DNA of 40,009 nt from Rhodococcus phenolicus (lineage in GTDB: Bacteria > Actinomycetota > Actinomycetes > Mycobacteriales > Mycobacteriaceae). Shown here in pieces: positions 8,165 through 14,860 of this stretch. The position numbers were made by a program, and so were the translations under genes. A model generated the notes under the pieces. It was not told the origin of the DNA. It searched no databases and worked only from the letters and a program-made list of their open reading frames with translations. The stretch lies in assembly GCF_001646785.1 (NCBI RefSeq), contig NZ_LRRH01000044.1, positions 1 to 40,009 on the forward strand, given 5' to 3'. The first letter of the stretch is position 1. Each line of letters opens with the position of its first letter.

Positions 8165-9020
8165 CGAACGTGTTGGTGCGTTCACAGTCGTCGGTGAGAT
8201 GCTCGGCGGCCAGGCTCAAGGCTGCGCCGGTGTCGAGAACGCTGCAGGCGTTGTCGCCGAAACGCTCGAGCACCCGTGCTGCGCCACGCAGCGATGAGCG
8301 CACTGCCGACGATACGATGGCCGCTCCGAGTCCTTTGCCCATCACGTCGGCGACGGTGATCACCACCCCGTCGCGCACCCGATAGTGATCGTAGAAGTCG
8401 CCGCCGACCACGAAGGCCGGCAAGCAGAGCGTGGCGATCTCGACACCGGGATGGCCCAATGGTTGCGGAAGAAGTTGGCGCTGGATCTCCGCGGCCCGAT
8501 CGAGTTCGTCGGCGCGTTCGAGTTCCCGCTGGGCCCAGGCGGCTATCTCGGTGAATGCCTCGAGCTGATCGGCATCGAGGTGTCGCTGCTCGGTGTCGTA
8601 GATGCAGAACGTGCCGACCGGGTGCCCGGTCGGACCGAACAACGGGTATCCGGCGTAGAAGCGGATGCCGCCGTCGCCACCGATACCGGGAATGGCCTGG
8701 AATTGGGGGTCTGCGGCAGCATCGGGGAGGATGAGAGCGGGATCGTCCGGATGCTCATAGGCCCGGGCGATCACGGTGCGACAGACGGTGTTCTGGCGTG
8801 GTACCTCGATCAGGTCGAGTCCTTGAATGGATTTGAACCACTGCCGGTCCCGATCCATCAACGACAACGATGCCATCGGCACGCCCAGTATCCGCCGTGC
8901 GAAACGGACCAGTTGATCGAACCGTTCCTCGGGTGGGGTGTCGAGCAGTTCGAGTCGCTCGACATCGCGCAACCGGGCCTCTTCCAGGTGCTCGGGCAGA
9001 GTCGACGGGTCGGTTGTCAT
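7788..9020 (-). CDS. GAF-domain SpoIIE/RsbU-type PP2C serine phosphatase
   Basis: The 410-residue protein has a GAF sensor at about residues 25-170 (RFDQLVRFARRIL, SLSLMDRDRQWFKSIQGLDL, FYAGYPLFGPTGHPVGTFC), a short coiled linker ending ELDRAAEIQRQLLP, and a complete PP2C domain. The PP2C motifs are FVVGGDFYD, VITVADVMGKGLGAA, FADAGHGLAMI, MLVVCSDGLLDLLDED and LDDVTVVAVR, so all metal-binding aspartates appear present. Such enzymes dephosphorylate STAS antagonists and so activate partner-switching circuits; the STAS/RsbW pair at 1148-1928 is the obvious local target, by inference. The start ATG at 9020 gives the cleanest N-terminus. A decayed copy exists at 3877-4248, so the gene was duplicated locally or by recombination. 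Confidence 0.93.
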   Translation of the reverse strand: MTTDPSTLPEHLEEARLRDVERLELLDTPPEERFDQLVRFARRILGVPMASLSLMDRDRQWFKSIQGLDLIEVPRQNTVCRTVIARAYEHPDDPALILPDAAADPQFQAIPGIGGDGGIRFYAGYPLFGPTGHPVGTFCIYDTEQRHLDADQLEAFTEIAAWAQRELERADELDRAAEIQRQLLPQPLGHPGVEIATLCLPAFVVGGDFYDHYRVRDGVVITVADVMGKGLGAAIVSSAVRSSLRGAARVLERFGDNACSVLDTGAALSLAAEHLTDDCERTNTFVTALVAALDPATGEVDFADAGHGLAMIRRAHGRVDWLDGGGLPIGVLPGTEWKSNCTRLEPGDMLVVCSDGLLDLLDEDSDRSALEGLVASHRSPDALVDAVRALVDGQLPLDDVTVVAVRQPAP

Positions 9021-9453
9021 CGCGGCGGCATTCTCTCTGTCATATATCGATTTCGGCCGGTACGTCCTGCGGGACCTACAGCACCACCCGAGGGACCGAC
9101 CGGTTCTTTATACGAGGAAACCATATCCGTCTGTTTCGCATGCCCCGGACTGCCTCAGGCGGTGATCCGGCTCGGAGAGCGTCCCCACAAGCGACAGGGG
9201 CTTTCGTCGACGACTGGACCCGTAAGGAGGCGGACAACGAAAACGCCTGGCCCAGCGGCACAGTGTTCCTTACCTATGGGGGCGTGCGGTGGCGAAGCAG
9301 AGTGAAGGCGTGCAGGTAGGCGATGGCGCGGAGCCGGGACGATTCATCCGGTGGTTCCGAGGATGCGTCTTCTGCACGGGGTCGTCGGCACCGACGGCAT
9401 CGGCCGGCCGAGGACACGGAACCATAACAAGCGACCGAGTTCGGTATCGGTCA
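9021..9453. other. Upstream region of the phosphatase, no supported gene
   Basis: Short frames here have no family-like content. The minus-strand upstream of 9020 holds a weak GAGAGAA ribosome site and an AT-richer patch around 9100-9125 (ctttatacgaggaaaccatat) that could carry the phosphatase promoter. Confidence 0.35.
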
Positions 9454-9479
9454 GGTGTCAAGATCGACGCGATGGGTAT
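9454..9479 (+). promoter_or_regulatory. Candidate SigF/SigB-type promoter
   Basis: GGTGT (9454-9458) and GGGTAT (9474-9479) are separated by 15 nt. This differs in one base from the actinobacterial general-stress promoter pattern GGTTT-N15-17-GGGTAT. Transcription from it would begin near 9486 and give a leader of about 55 nt to the ATG at 9541. It fits with the partner-switching genes nearby but is a pattern match only. Confidence 0.35.
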
Positions 9480-9540
9480 CTCCCGGATCAGCGTCCAAGA
9501 CAGGACGCGCCGTTGTTTTCGATGCTCAGGAGGAACGCCC

Positions 9541-9606
9541 ATGCTTCTCGGATCTCTCGCTCTGACTCTTGGTGGCCTGCTTGCCGCATTGGGTATCGTG
9601 CTCTGA
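9541..9606 (+). CDS. 21-residue hydrophobic small protein
   Basis: The ATG at 9541 is preceded by AGGAGG with 7 nt spacing, one of the best ribosome-binding sites in the window. The product is a single membrane-helix-like peptide, Leu/Gly/Ala-rich (MLLGSLALTLG, then GLLAALGIVL), with no charged residue. A strong terminator follows 20 nt after the stop and a stress-type promoter pattern lies about 60 nt upstream, making a self-contained transcription unit. It could be a small membrane protein that modulates a transporter or synthase, a type I toxin-like peptide, or a leader. No antisense RNA promoter was identified. The function is unknown. Confidence 0.55.
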   Translation: MLLGSLALTLGGLLAALGIVL

Positions 9607-9626
9607 CCCCGGCCTGACCTCCCGAC

Positions 9627-9669
9627 GTATCCGCGTCCCGTTCCCCTGGACGGACGCGGATACCTTTTT
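9627..9669 (+). terminator. Rho-independent terminator after the small peptide gene
   Basis: The 12-bp perfect stem GTATCCGCGTCC / GGACGCGGATAC (9627-9638 and 9652-9663) closes a 13-nt loop and is followed by CTTTTT. It is well placed to end the transcript of the 9541-9606 gene. Confidence 0.8.
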
Positions 9670-9704
9670 CCCAGCCCGGTGGCCTGTAGAGGCCGCGGGA
9701 GTAT

Positions 9705-9908
9705 GTGGAAGGAGTTGTCCTGGCCCCGCTCCACCGTTCCTTACCCGCGAAACAACCGACCCTCGCGCTGACCGAAAACGATCTCGAGGCCGTGATCCGG
9801 TCATTGACCGGGCACGACCCGACCGAGGCCGATCTCGCAGCGGTGCAGCATCTGCTCGGCGCGGTCACGCCTGAAGGACGAGCCTCGCGTCGTGGACGCC
9901 ACAGGTGA
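9705..9908 (+). CDS. Hypothetical 67-residue protein
   Basis: The frame from GTG 9705 gives MEGVVLAPLHRSLP followed by a helical, acidic segment (LTENDLEAVIRSLTGHDP, EADLAAVQHLLGAV) and a basic tail RASRRGRHR. The amphipathic central part looks coding. The start is uncertain: a GAAGGAG motif overlaps the first codons and could serve a TTG a few codons later. It may be a short regulatory protein or the front of the decayed gene that follows. No family is recognised. Confidence 0.4.
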   Translation: MEGVVLAPLHRSLPAKQPTLALTENDLEAVIRSLTGHDPTEADLAAVQHLLGAVTPEGRASRRGRHR

Positions 9909-9933
9909 TATTGCCTCGATCCGGTGACATTCG

Positions 9934-10424
9934 GCCGAACTCGAGGTCGACGACCTGGTGCTGGTGTGCCCCGGGGAGCGGATCCCGGCCGATGCCACCG
10001 TCATCGGCGGGGCAGCGAGGTCGATCAGGTCACCATCACCGGCGAACCCCGGCCGGTGGACAAGACCACCGGGGACGAGGTGTTCGCCGGGACCGCCAAC
10101 GGCACCGGCGTCCTGCGGTTGCGGGTGGTTCACTGGGCCGCCGATTCGGTGATCGCCCACATCACCACTTTGGTCGAGGAGGCCGGCCGCACCAAGGCCA
10201 CCACGCAGTTGTTCACCCTCGCCGAACTCGACGAAGAAGAACAAAGCCTCGAACGTCTGCGCCGCTGGTACCGCGACCTGCAGACCCGTGACGTCTTCGG
10301 TGCCGCCAACGCCCTGCAGGCACAAGAACGGTTGCGTGAGTGCGTGGGCCGGTTCGAGGACTATGCCGAACAGGTGATGGCCGCACTGCATACCGTTCCC
10401 GGCAGAAGCGGCGAGAGCGCATGA
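9934..10424 (+). pseudogene. P-type ATPase actuator-domain fragment fused to a ChrB-like C-terminus
   Basis: The first ~25 codons (AELEVDDLVLVCPGERIPAD) and, one frame over, the next part (SEVDQVTITGE, then GDEVFAGTANGTG and HITTLVEEAGRTKA) are the actuator domain of a heavy-metal P-type ATPase. They contain the TGE loop and a frameshift within GGCGGGGC near 10010. At about 10205 the same frame switches to LAELDEEEQSLERL, RRWYRDLQTRDVFGA and RFEDYAEQVMAALH, which I read as the C-terminal end of a ChrB-type chromate-resistance protein. No ATPase phosphorylation, nucleotide-binding or membrane regions remain. The stop overlaps the MFS start as ATGA, as a ChrB-exporter operon would. The chimera is probably a deletion scar; the ChrB assignment is from memory of the family. 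Confidence 0.55.
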
Positions 10425-11935
10425 CCGGCGACACCACCTCTCTCCCGGCGCAGCGGTACCGGATGTGGCCGCTGTACGCCGCGGGATTCACCACGGCGTT
10501 CGGCGCGCACGGCATCGCAGCCAATCTCGGCGCCGAAGGGTCGGACCTGCACACCTCGCTGCTGTATCTCGGTGTGCTGCTGGCCCTGTACGACGGTGCC
10601 GAGGTGATCCTCAAACCGGTCTTCGGAACCCTCGCCGACCGCATCGGGGCCCGTCCCGTCCTCATCGGAGGGTTGATCGGCTTCTGCATCGCCTCGGCAG
10701 CGTTCGTGGTCGTCGACGATTCGGCGTGGCTGTGGCTCGCCCGCCTGGGACAGGGCGCGGCCGCATCCGCTTTCTCCCCGGCCGCCGGCGCACTCGTCGC
10801 CCGGATGAATCCGGTCACCACCCACGGTCGGGCCTTCGGCACCTACGGCTTCTACAAGAGCCTCGGCTACACCCTCGGTCCGCTCCTCGGCGGCGCACTC
10901 GTCTGGGCGGGCGATCTGACGGCCTTGTTCATGGTGCTCGCCGTGCTCTCCGCATTCGTAGCCCTGTGGGCCGCGATCGCCGTGCCCGCACTCGCGCCCC
11001 TTCCGAAATCTCGGCAGACGATCGTCGACCTGGCCCGCCGACTGACCGACGGCGCCTTTCTCCGGCCGACGTTCGCCCTGGCGCTGGCCACCGCCGCACT
11101 GTCCGTCGGGGTCGGCTTCCTGCCCGTCTCCGGTGCCGCCGCCGGACTCGGCCCGATCGCAACCGGCGCTGCAGTCTCCGTCCTGGCCGCCTGCGCCGCG
11201 GTCGCACAACCCCGCGTCGGGCGCGCCCTCGACTCCGGTCGCCTCCGCGCCGACCTCGGGCTGGCCACCGGACTTGCGCTCACCGCGACCGGGCTCGCGT
11301 GCGCCCTGATCCCGGGCGTCGCCGGTGTGCTCGCTGCCGCGATCGGGATCGGCATCGGCACCGGGATGATCACCCCGATCGGCTTCGCCTCCCTGGCCGC
11401 CTCGACGCCCGAGAATGTCGGGACCGTAGAAACCGCGGGCCAGGTCCGCGGCGCGGGCCTCGACCTCGGCTCGAGACAGACCGTCGGCCAGCACCAGATG
11501 CCAGCGCAACACCCGCCGGATCCCCTCGGTCGCGACGATCACGTCGCAGGTCCAGTCGCCCATCTCGAGCCCCCTGCTCCACGGGAACGCACAGTCCCGC
11601 TGCCAGCCACGGTAGAACGAGCTGGCTCACCCGACCGGAAAACGAACGGACTGCTCCGAAAACGACCCTGGCCCCGGCGGCGGCTGTGCGGGGACAGACC
11701 CCCGACCGGTGAGGGTAGGGGCGTCGGCCTCGGCGACGGACAGCTCCTGTCGCGGGCGGCAGATGTATGGCCCGGTCCGTCAAACCTGTCACCCGGTGCA
11801 CGCCTGTGGTCGCCGATACAGAGGTCGTGCCCCGATGAGCCCGCGCAGATGACGGGGCTGAGCTTCCTGCTGCAGTCCCACCTCGAAGGCGCTACTCGAG
11901 GCCGCGCCGATCGATCTCCGTCTGGCAGGCCTTGA
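10421..11935 (+). CDS. MFS transporter, truncated near codon 335 and read on into foreign sequence
   Basis: From ATG 10421 the product is a major facilitator protein with about ten membrane helices and the loop-2 signature FGTLADRIGARPVLIGGLIG, followed by GRAFGTYGFYKSLGYTLGP in the middle. The transporter sequence ends at about STPEN (near 11420), where a further helix pair would be expected. The remaining ~165 codons are non-membrane, Arg/Pro-rich and antisense to another fragment, so the native C-terminus has been lost. Coupling to a ChrB-like tail suggests a chromate-type exporter partner, as in some actinobacterial ChrB-MFS pairs; the substrate is inferred. Function is doubtful given the missing end. 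Confidence 0.65.
   Translation: MTGDTTSLPAQRYRMWPLYAAGFTTAFGAHGIAANLGAEGSDLHTSLLYLGVLLALYDGAEVILKPVFGTLADRIGARPVLIGGLIGFCIASAAFVVVDDSAWLWLARLGQGAAASAFSPAAGALVARMNPVTTHGRAFGTYGFYKSLGYTLGPLLGGALVWAGDLTALFMVLAVLSAFVALWAAIAVPALAPLPKSRQTIVDLARRLTDGAFLRPTFALALATAALSVGVGFLPVSGAAAGLGPIATGAAVSVLAACAAVAQPRVGRALDSGRLRADLGLATGLALTATGLACALIPGVAGVLAAAIGIGIGTGMITPIGFASLAASTPENVGTVETAGQVRGAGLDLGSRQTVGQHQMPAQHPPDPLGRDDHVAGPVAHLEPPAPRERTVPLPATVERAGSPDRKTNGLLRKRPWPRRRLCGDRPPTGEGRGVGLGDGQLLSRAADVWPGPSNLSPGARLWSPIQRSCPDEPAQMTGLSFLLQSHLEGATRGRADRSPSGRP
11430..11563 (-). pseudogene. 5' fragment of an unidentified gene
   Basis: Starting at 11563 on the minus strand is MGDWTCDVIVATEGIRRVL, then RWHLVLADGLSRAEVEARA and ADLARGFYGPD, about 45 residues that look like a genuine protein start. 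The reading then becomes shadow of the MFS gene at the same junction where the transporter breaks (about 11425-11430). Two genes were therefore joined tail-to-middle by one recombination event. The family was not recognised. Confidence 0.35.
11564..11891. other. Intergenic debris, no supported gene
   Basis: Only Arg/Pro-rich shadow frames are present. The segment lies between the MFS/fragment junction and a small minus-strand frame. Confidence 0.35.
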
Positions 11936-12065
11936 TCGAGCGGACGATGTTCTCGAGTGTGGCATCGTCTGCGTCCTCGTCGGCGGCCGTGAGCAGCGCC
12001 GCGCGCAGTCCGAGCAAGTGGGCAGGAAGTTCGTCGTCGTCCAGTTCGCTCGCTGAGATGTCCAC
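11892..12065 (-). CDS. Hypothetical small acidic protein
   Basis: From GTG 12065 the frame gives 57 residues, including VDISASELDDDELPAHLLG, ADEDADDATLENIV and KACQTEIDRRGLE. The acidic, helical composition resembles a real protein and not a shadow. No convincing ribosome site precedes this GTG, and an in-frame TTG further upstream is an alternative. It may be the C-terminal part of a larger decayed gene. No function can be proposed. Confidence 0.35.
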   Translation of the reverse strand: MDISASELDDDELPAHLLGLRAALLTAADEDADDATLENIVRSIKACQTEIDRRGLE

Positions 12066-12626
12066 ATGGTGAGCATGAGCGCTGAGGGCCGTGAACTTCA
12101 AGGCCTTCAGCGATGGTCTGCAGTAGTGCTGTGCGGTACCGAGACCTGATCGACGTGATCGTCCGAGGGCTGGGGCGTTCTGCCCTGGCCTCTGCGCAGA
12201 GCACCCCGGCAGACGGGTAGGGAACCCGCAGATCGGTGCCTTGTGTAAGCGGCCGGCATGGGCGGGCCGTCGCGTCCCACGATGGTGGGCGTCACGGATT
12301 CGCGTGGTGCGCAACTCGTGACGATCAATCGATGGATAACCCCGATTATCCGCCAGTTCCGATTGGGCTATGGTGGTGTCGGCCGTGGGCGCGTGTGCTT
12401 CGGCGTCGAGATACGTCCGGTGCGGTCGCCGCTCGCACTGCTACGGTGTCGACGCCCGTAGTCACGATGCTTGGCGTCGCTGTAGTGGGGTTCGCCGGGT
12501 GTCTGTGACCGGACGAGGCAAGAGTTGCGGCGCAGGGGACTTGGGCTTCGAGAGAGCGCTTTCGGATTCGAGCAGTGTGCCGCCTCGAGGAGCGCTTGGG
12601 ACGATTACCGGAGTGGCGGTCAGCGC
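12066..12626. other. Non-coding region with one dyad
   Basis: No frame looks coding. GGATAA-ccccga-TTATCC (12334-12351) is a perfect 6-bp inverted repeat and may be an operator or an element scar. The downstream part ends at the stop of the toxin pseudogene. Confidence 0.35.
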
Positions 12627-12866
12627 TCAGGGGAGTAGATCGAAGTACCGCGGGCGGGCTTTCATCGAGTGGATGAGAAGCTCGTTGCCACTGTCGAAGC
12701 GCAGAATGACCAATTCCAGGAGACGACCTTTCGGGTCGAATCCGAGCCGGAACTCTCACGCGGGGTTGTCGTCCTCGAGATCGGCTGCGTAGACGTGGTG
12801 CTGCGCCGCGTAGAGACTGTCGGCTTCGTCGATTCCGTGCTTGAGGGCGGATTTGTGTGCTTTCAC
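12627..12866 (-). pseudogene. Toxin of an RHH-antitoxin operon, interrupted by one in-frame TGA
   Basis: Reading from GTG 12866 gives KAHKSALKHGIDEADSLYAA, then HHVYAADLEDDNPA, a TGA at codon 37 (12756-12758), and then EFRLGFDPKGRLLELV and LRFDSGNELLIHSMKARPRY, ending in FDLLP and TGA at 12627. Read through, it is a 79-residue single-domain protein of the type found beside RHH antitoxins, with a BrnT-like layout (HG-x-x-x-x-D, R-L-x-E-L-V, IH-x-M-x-A-R). One transition from CGA (Arg) would create the TGA, so this is a fresh nonsense allele. The GTG overlaps the antitoxin stop as GTGA. Without suppression no active toxin is made. The exact toxin family is inferred. Confidence 0.65.
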
Positions 12867-13123
12867 TCGACCTGGGTCCAGGCGCGGATCGCTTCCCGAA
12901 TGGCTTCCGACCTGGAGACGTGCTCTTGTTCTGCCCGAGCGTTCAGAGCCTCGAGTAGGGCTTTATCCATGCGGACCGGGACCACGGTTGTGGGCCCTTC
13001 TCCGACGGTGGGGCGCCCCCGTTTACGCAGGGCAGCGACGTCGTAGCCGGCCTCGGCTTCGTCTGCCCATTGCTCGATCATCTCGTCGGTGACGGGGGTT
13101 CCGTCGATCGTCTCGTCAGCCAT
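12863..13123 (-). CDS. Ribbon-helix-helix antitoxin
   Basis: The 86-residue product has an acidic N-terminus (MADETIDGTPVTDEMIEQWA) and a C-terminal RHH DNA-binding fold: TTVVPVRMDKALLEALNARA forms the strand and first helix, and HVSRSEAIREAIRAW the second. This is the CopG/Arc class used by type II antitoxins, which bind their own promoter and the toxin. The toxin reading frame follows with a 4-bp overlap but is broken by a stop. There is almost no room for a ribosome site upstream; a TATTAC box ends 12 nt before the ATG, so the mRNA is probably leaderless. Retention of an intact antitoxin next to a dead toxin may protect against related toxins elsewhere. Confidence 0.85.
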   Translation of the reverse strand: MADETIDGTPVTDEMIEQWADEAEAGYDVAALRKRGRPTVGEGPTTVVPVRMDKALLEALNARAEQEHVSRSEAIREAIRAWTQVE

Positions 13124-13131
13124 GCATATTA

Positions 13132-13144
13132 GTGTAATACGAAA
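13132..13144 (-). promoter_or_regulatory. Antitoxin promoter/operator motif
   Basis: On the minus strand this reads TTTCGTATTACAC. It contains a -10-like TATTAC a few bases before the antitoxin ATG and sits in an AT-rich island. An almost identical motif, TTTCGTATAACAC, lies before the HTH gene at 35561-36007. Confidence 0.35.
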
Positions 13145-13375
13145 ATGGGGTGCTGGTGAGGGCTTGGATGCGCGTTGTCCGGCTGGCAAAGTCTTGTCGG
13201 ACAAGGTGTGGCCGTGACTGCGGCGAACACCCACGGCAGCGTCATGCTGTAACCCATGGTCCTCGCTATCTCCGCAGTGCGGCCGCGTCGCGGTCCGTGG
13301 CGCTGCCGACTTGGTCGACTGCGGCGGACGAGGGCTAACGACTACCCCTGTGCATCGGCGGTGGCTGCGCGTCCG

Positions 13376-13584
13376 CGATATCGTCCGGCGCGGTGTCACA
13401 CCAGCGAGCGCTCGGGTCGGTACCGGTAAAGATCGAACGCACCCTGGCCCTGCTCGCTGGCTACCGGCGGTGACAATCCACACCGAGCCGTCACGGCAAC
13501 CACTTTTCTGGAGTTCTTCAACTCGCCGCCGCGTTGGCCTGCTTCAGGAAACTCACCGAACAAGGCATTCGCTTGATGCCGTGA
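13376..13584 (+). mobile_element. IS5-type transposase C-terminal remnant
   Basis: Across shifting frames the plus strand spells the end of a DDE transposase. DIVRRGVTPASAR is followed by RYR, KIERTLALLAGYRR (from 13432), a TGA, a patch reading IHTEPS, and then TTFLEF and QLAAALACFRKLTEQGIR with a stop at 13584. The ERTLA-L--GYRRL and LAAALACFRKL blocks are characteristic of IS5-group enzymes. At least two frameshifts and a nonsense codon make it inactive. It lies just upstream of the LysR gene and the catabolic operon and may mark an old insertion boundary. Terminal repeats were not found. Confidence 0.5.
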
Positions 13585-13728
13585 TGGTCGTGACTGGCGA
13601 CGAGTGCGGCTCACATCCGTTCGTCTACAGCTCCGGGGAACTGATGGAGCGGCCGGATGCGAACGCGCCCATGAGGGAAGCCGATCGAGATGCGCGAAAT
13701 CGCTTTTCGCCAATGCAACGAGTGTGCG

Positions 13729-13769
13729 AGGCTCACACCATCAGCAGTCACTGCTGATGGTGTGAGCCT
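13729..13769. terminator. Long perfect hairpin overlapping the 3' end of the LysR gene
   Basis: AGGCTCACACCATCAGCAG (13729-13747) and its exact complement (13751-13769) form a 19-bp stem with a 3-nt loop. The loop is the LysR stop codon itself (13748-13750). No long T-run follows on the minus strand; on the plus strand TTTGTCTGTT follows. It may terminate transcription in both directions or stabilise the 3' end. Confidence 0.65.
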
Positions 13770-14716
13770 TTGTCTGTTGTTGCGTTCGTGCTTGCGGCCG
13801 GAGTCGAATTGTCGTACTCGGTTGCGAGACCCATGAGGGCGGCCCGCAGCCAACGGTGTGCGGGCACGGCGTCGGTGCGGTTGGTCCATGCCATGATCTC
13901 GGTGATCGGTTGCAGGCGGGGCACCGGTGGCTCGAACAAGCGGATCTCGGCTGCGTCCCGGACTCTGAGCGCGAGTCGTTCGTGTACGAGAGTGATGAGT
14001 CGGGTGCCGCGCAGAAGGAATGGCGCCATGCCGAAACCTGCTGTGATTTCGATGTTTCGGGGAACACCCAGGAAATCGAGTTGCATCTCCGACAGCGACC
14101 GTCGGTTTCCCGATGAAGCCGCGAGATAGGGCAACGTGCTGAACTGTTCGAGGGTGATCTCGTCACCGATATCGGGATGGTCCTTGTCGGCGGCGACGAC
14201 GAAACGATCGTGAAACAGTGTGCTGTGGTGGAATTCGAGCCGCTCGTCGAGAGCTTCCTGCGGCATGACCAGTAGATCGGCCCGGTGTCGGCGCAGTCGC
14301 TCGGCGAAGTCGTCGCCGGTGGGGAAGATGCGCAGACGAATTCCGGGAGCCTCGACGGACAGCCTCGCGATCAACGGCTGCAGGAAGGTCATCGTCAGGT
14401 AGTCGTTGGCCACGATGGAGAAGGTGTGCTCCGCGGTGGCCGGATCGAACTCGTTGCGCAATGCGAGGACGTTCTCGATATCGGTGAGCAACTCGCGTAC
14501 CGGCTCGGCGAGGGATTCGGCGAGTGGAGTGGCGACGAGCGTACGTCCTTCCCTCGTCATGATCGGGTCGCCGAAGAGTTTGCGGAGTCTGCCGAGGGTC
14601 GAGGACATGGCCGATTGGCCGATGGACAAGCGTTGAGCTGCGCGGGTGACGCTGCGTTCGGTCATAAGCATGTCGAAGGCGACGAGCAGGTTGAGGTCGA
14701 CGCTCCGGAGATCCAT
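13748..14716 (-). CDS. LysR-family transcriptional regulator
   Basis: The 322-residue protein has the N-terminal winged HTH of LysR regulators: MDLRSVDLNLLVAFDMLMTE, RSVTRAAQRLSIGQSAMSST, LGRLRKLFGDPIM. A substrate-binding domain follows (HTFSIVANDYLTMTFLQPLI and onward). The N-terminal pattern resembles the NodD/NahR-like branch, which commonly controls aromatic catabolism. It is divergent from the 11-gene operon across a 144-bp gap and is the obvious candidate activator, with a ring substrate or pathway intermediate as coinducer (inferred). The ATG at 14716 gives the family's usual start, although GAGG is close to it. The last five codons form half of a perfect hairpin. Confidence 0.9.
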   Translation of the reverse strand: MDLRSVDLNLLVAFDMLMTERSVTRAAQRLSIGQSAMSSTLGRLRKLFGDPIMTREGRTLVATPLAESLAEPVRELLTDIENVLALRNEFDPATAEHTFSIVANDYLTMTFLQPLIARLSVEAPGIRLRIFPTGDDFAERLRRHRADLLVMPQEALDERLEFHHSTLFHDRFVVAADKDHPDIGDEITLEQFSTLPYLAASSGNRRSLSEMQLDFLGVPRNIEITAGFGMAPFLLRGTRLITLVHERLALRVRDAAEIRLFEPPVPRLQPITEIMAWTNRTDAVPAHRWLRAALMGLATEYDNSTPAASTNATTDKGSHHQQ

Positions 14717-14728
14717 CACCTCACATTA

Positions 14729-14743
14729 ATCGATTTCATCAAT
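14729..14743. promoter_or_regulatory. LysR-type dyad near the regulator start
   Basis: ATCGAT-TTC-ATCAAT is an imperfect inverted repeat (5 of 6 positions) in an AT-rich stretch 13 bp upstream of the LysR ATG. It resembles the interrupted dyads bound by LysR proteins and could mediate autoregulation. Confidence 0.35.
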
Positions 14744-14773
14744 GTCAAACATCTAAAAAGATTGTTTGTGGGC

Positions 14774-14789
14774 AGTGACTCCAGTCACT
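14774..14789. promoter_or_regulatory. Second operator candidate before the catabolic operon
   Basis: AGTGAC-TCCA-GTCACT is a perfect 6-bp inverted repeat about 70 bp upstream of the first operon gene. A TTGTTT (14762-14767) precedes it, so the dyad overlaps where a -10 region would be expected. It may bind LysR or a separate repressor. Confidence 0.35.
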
Positions 14790-14860
14790 TAACTTCGTGT
14801 CATCGGTAACCGGCCACCCGCACAGCGGGCATGGATCGCCATCCCAGGAGGACAAACACC

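Noticed and set aside
10361-11563. 400-codon minus-strand frame across the MFS gene
   Set aside because: Only the first ~45 codons look real; the rest is Gly/Asp/Arg-rich shadow of the transporter helices.
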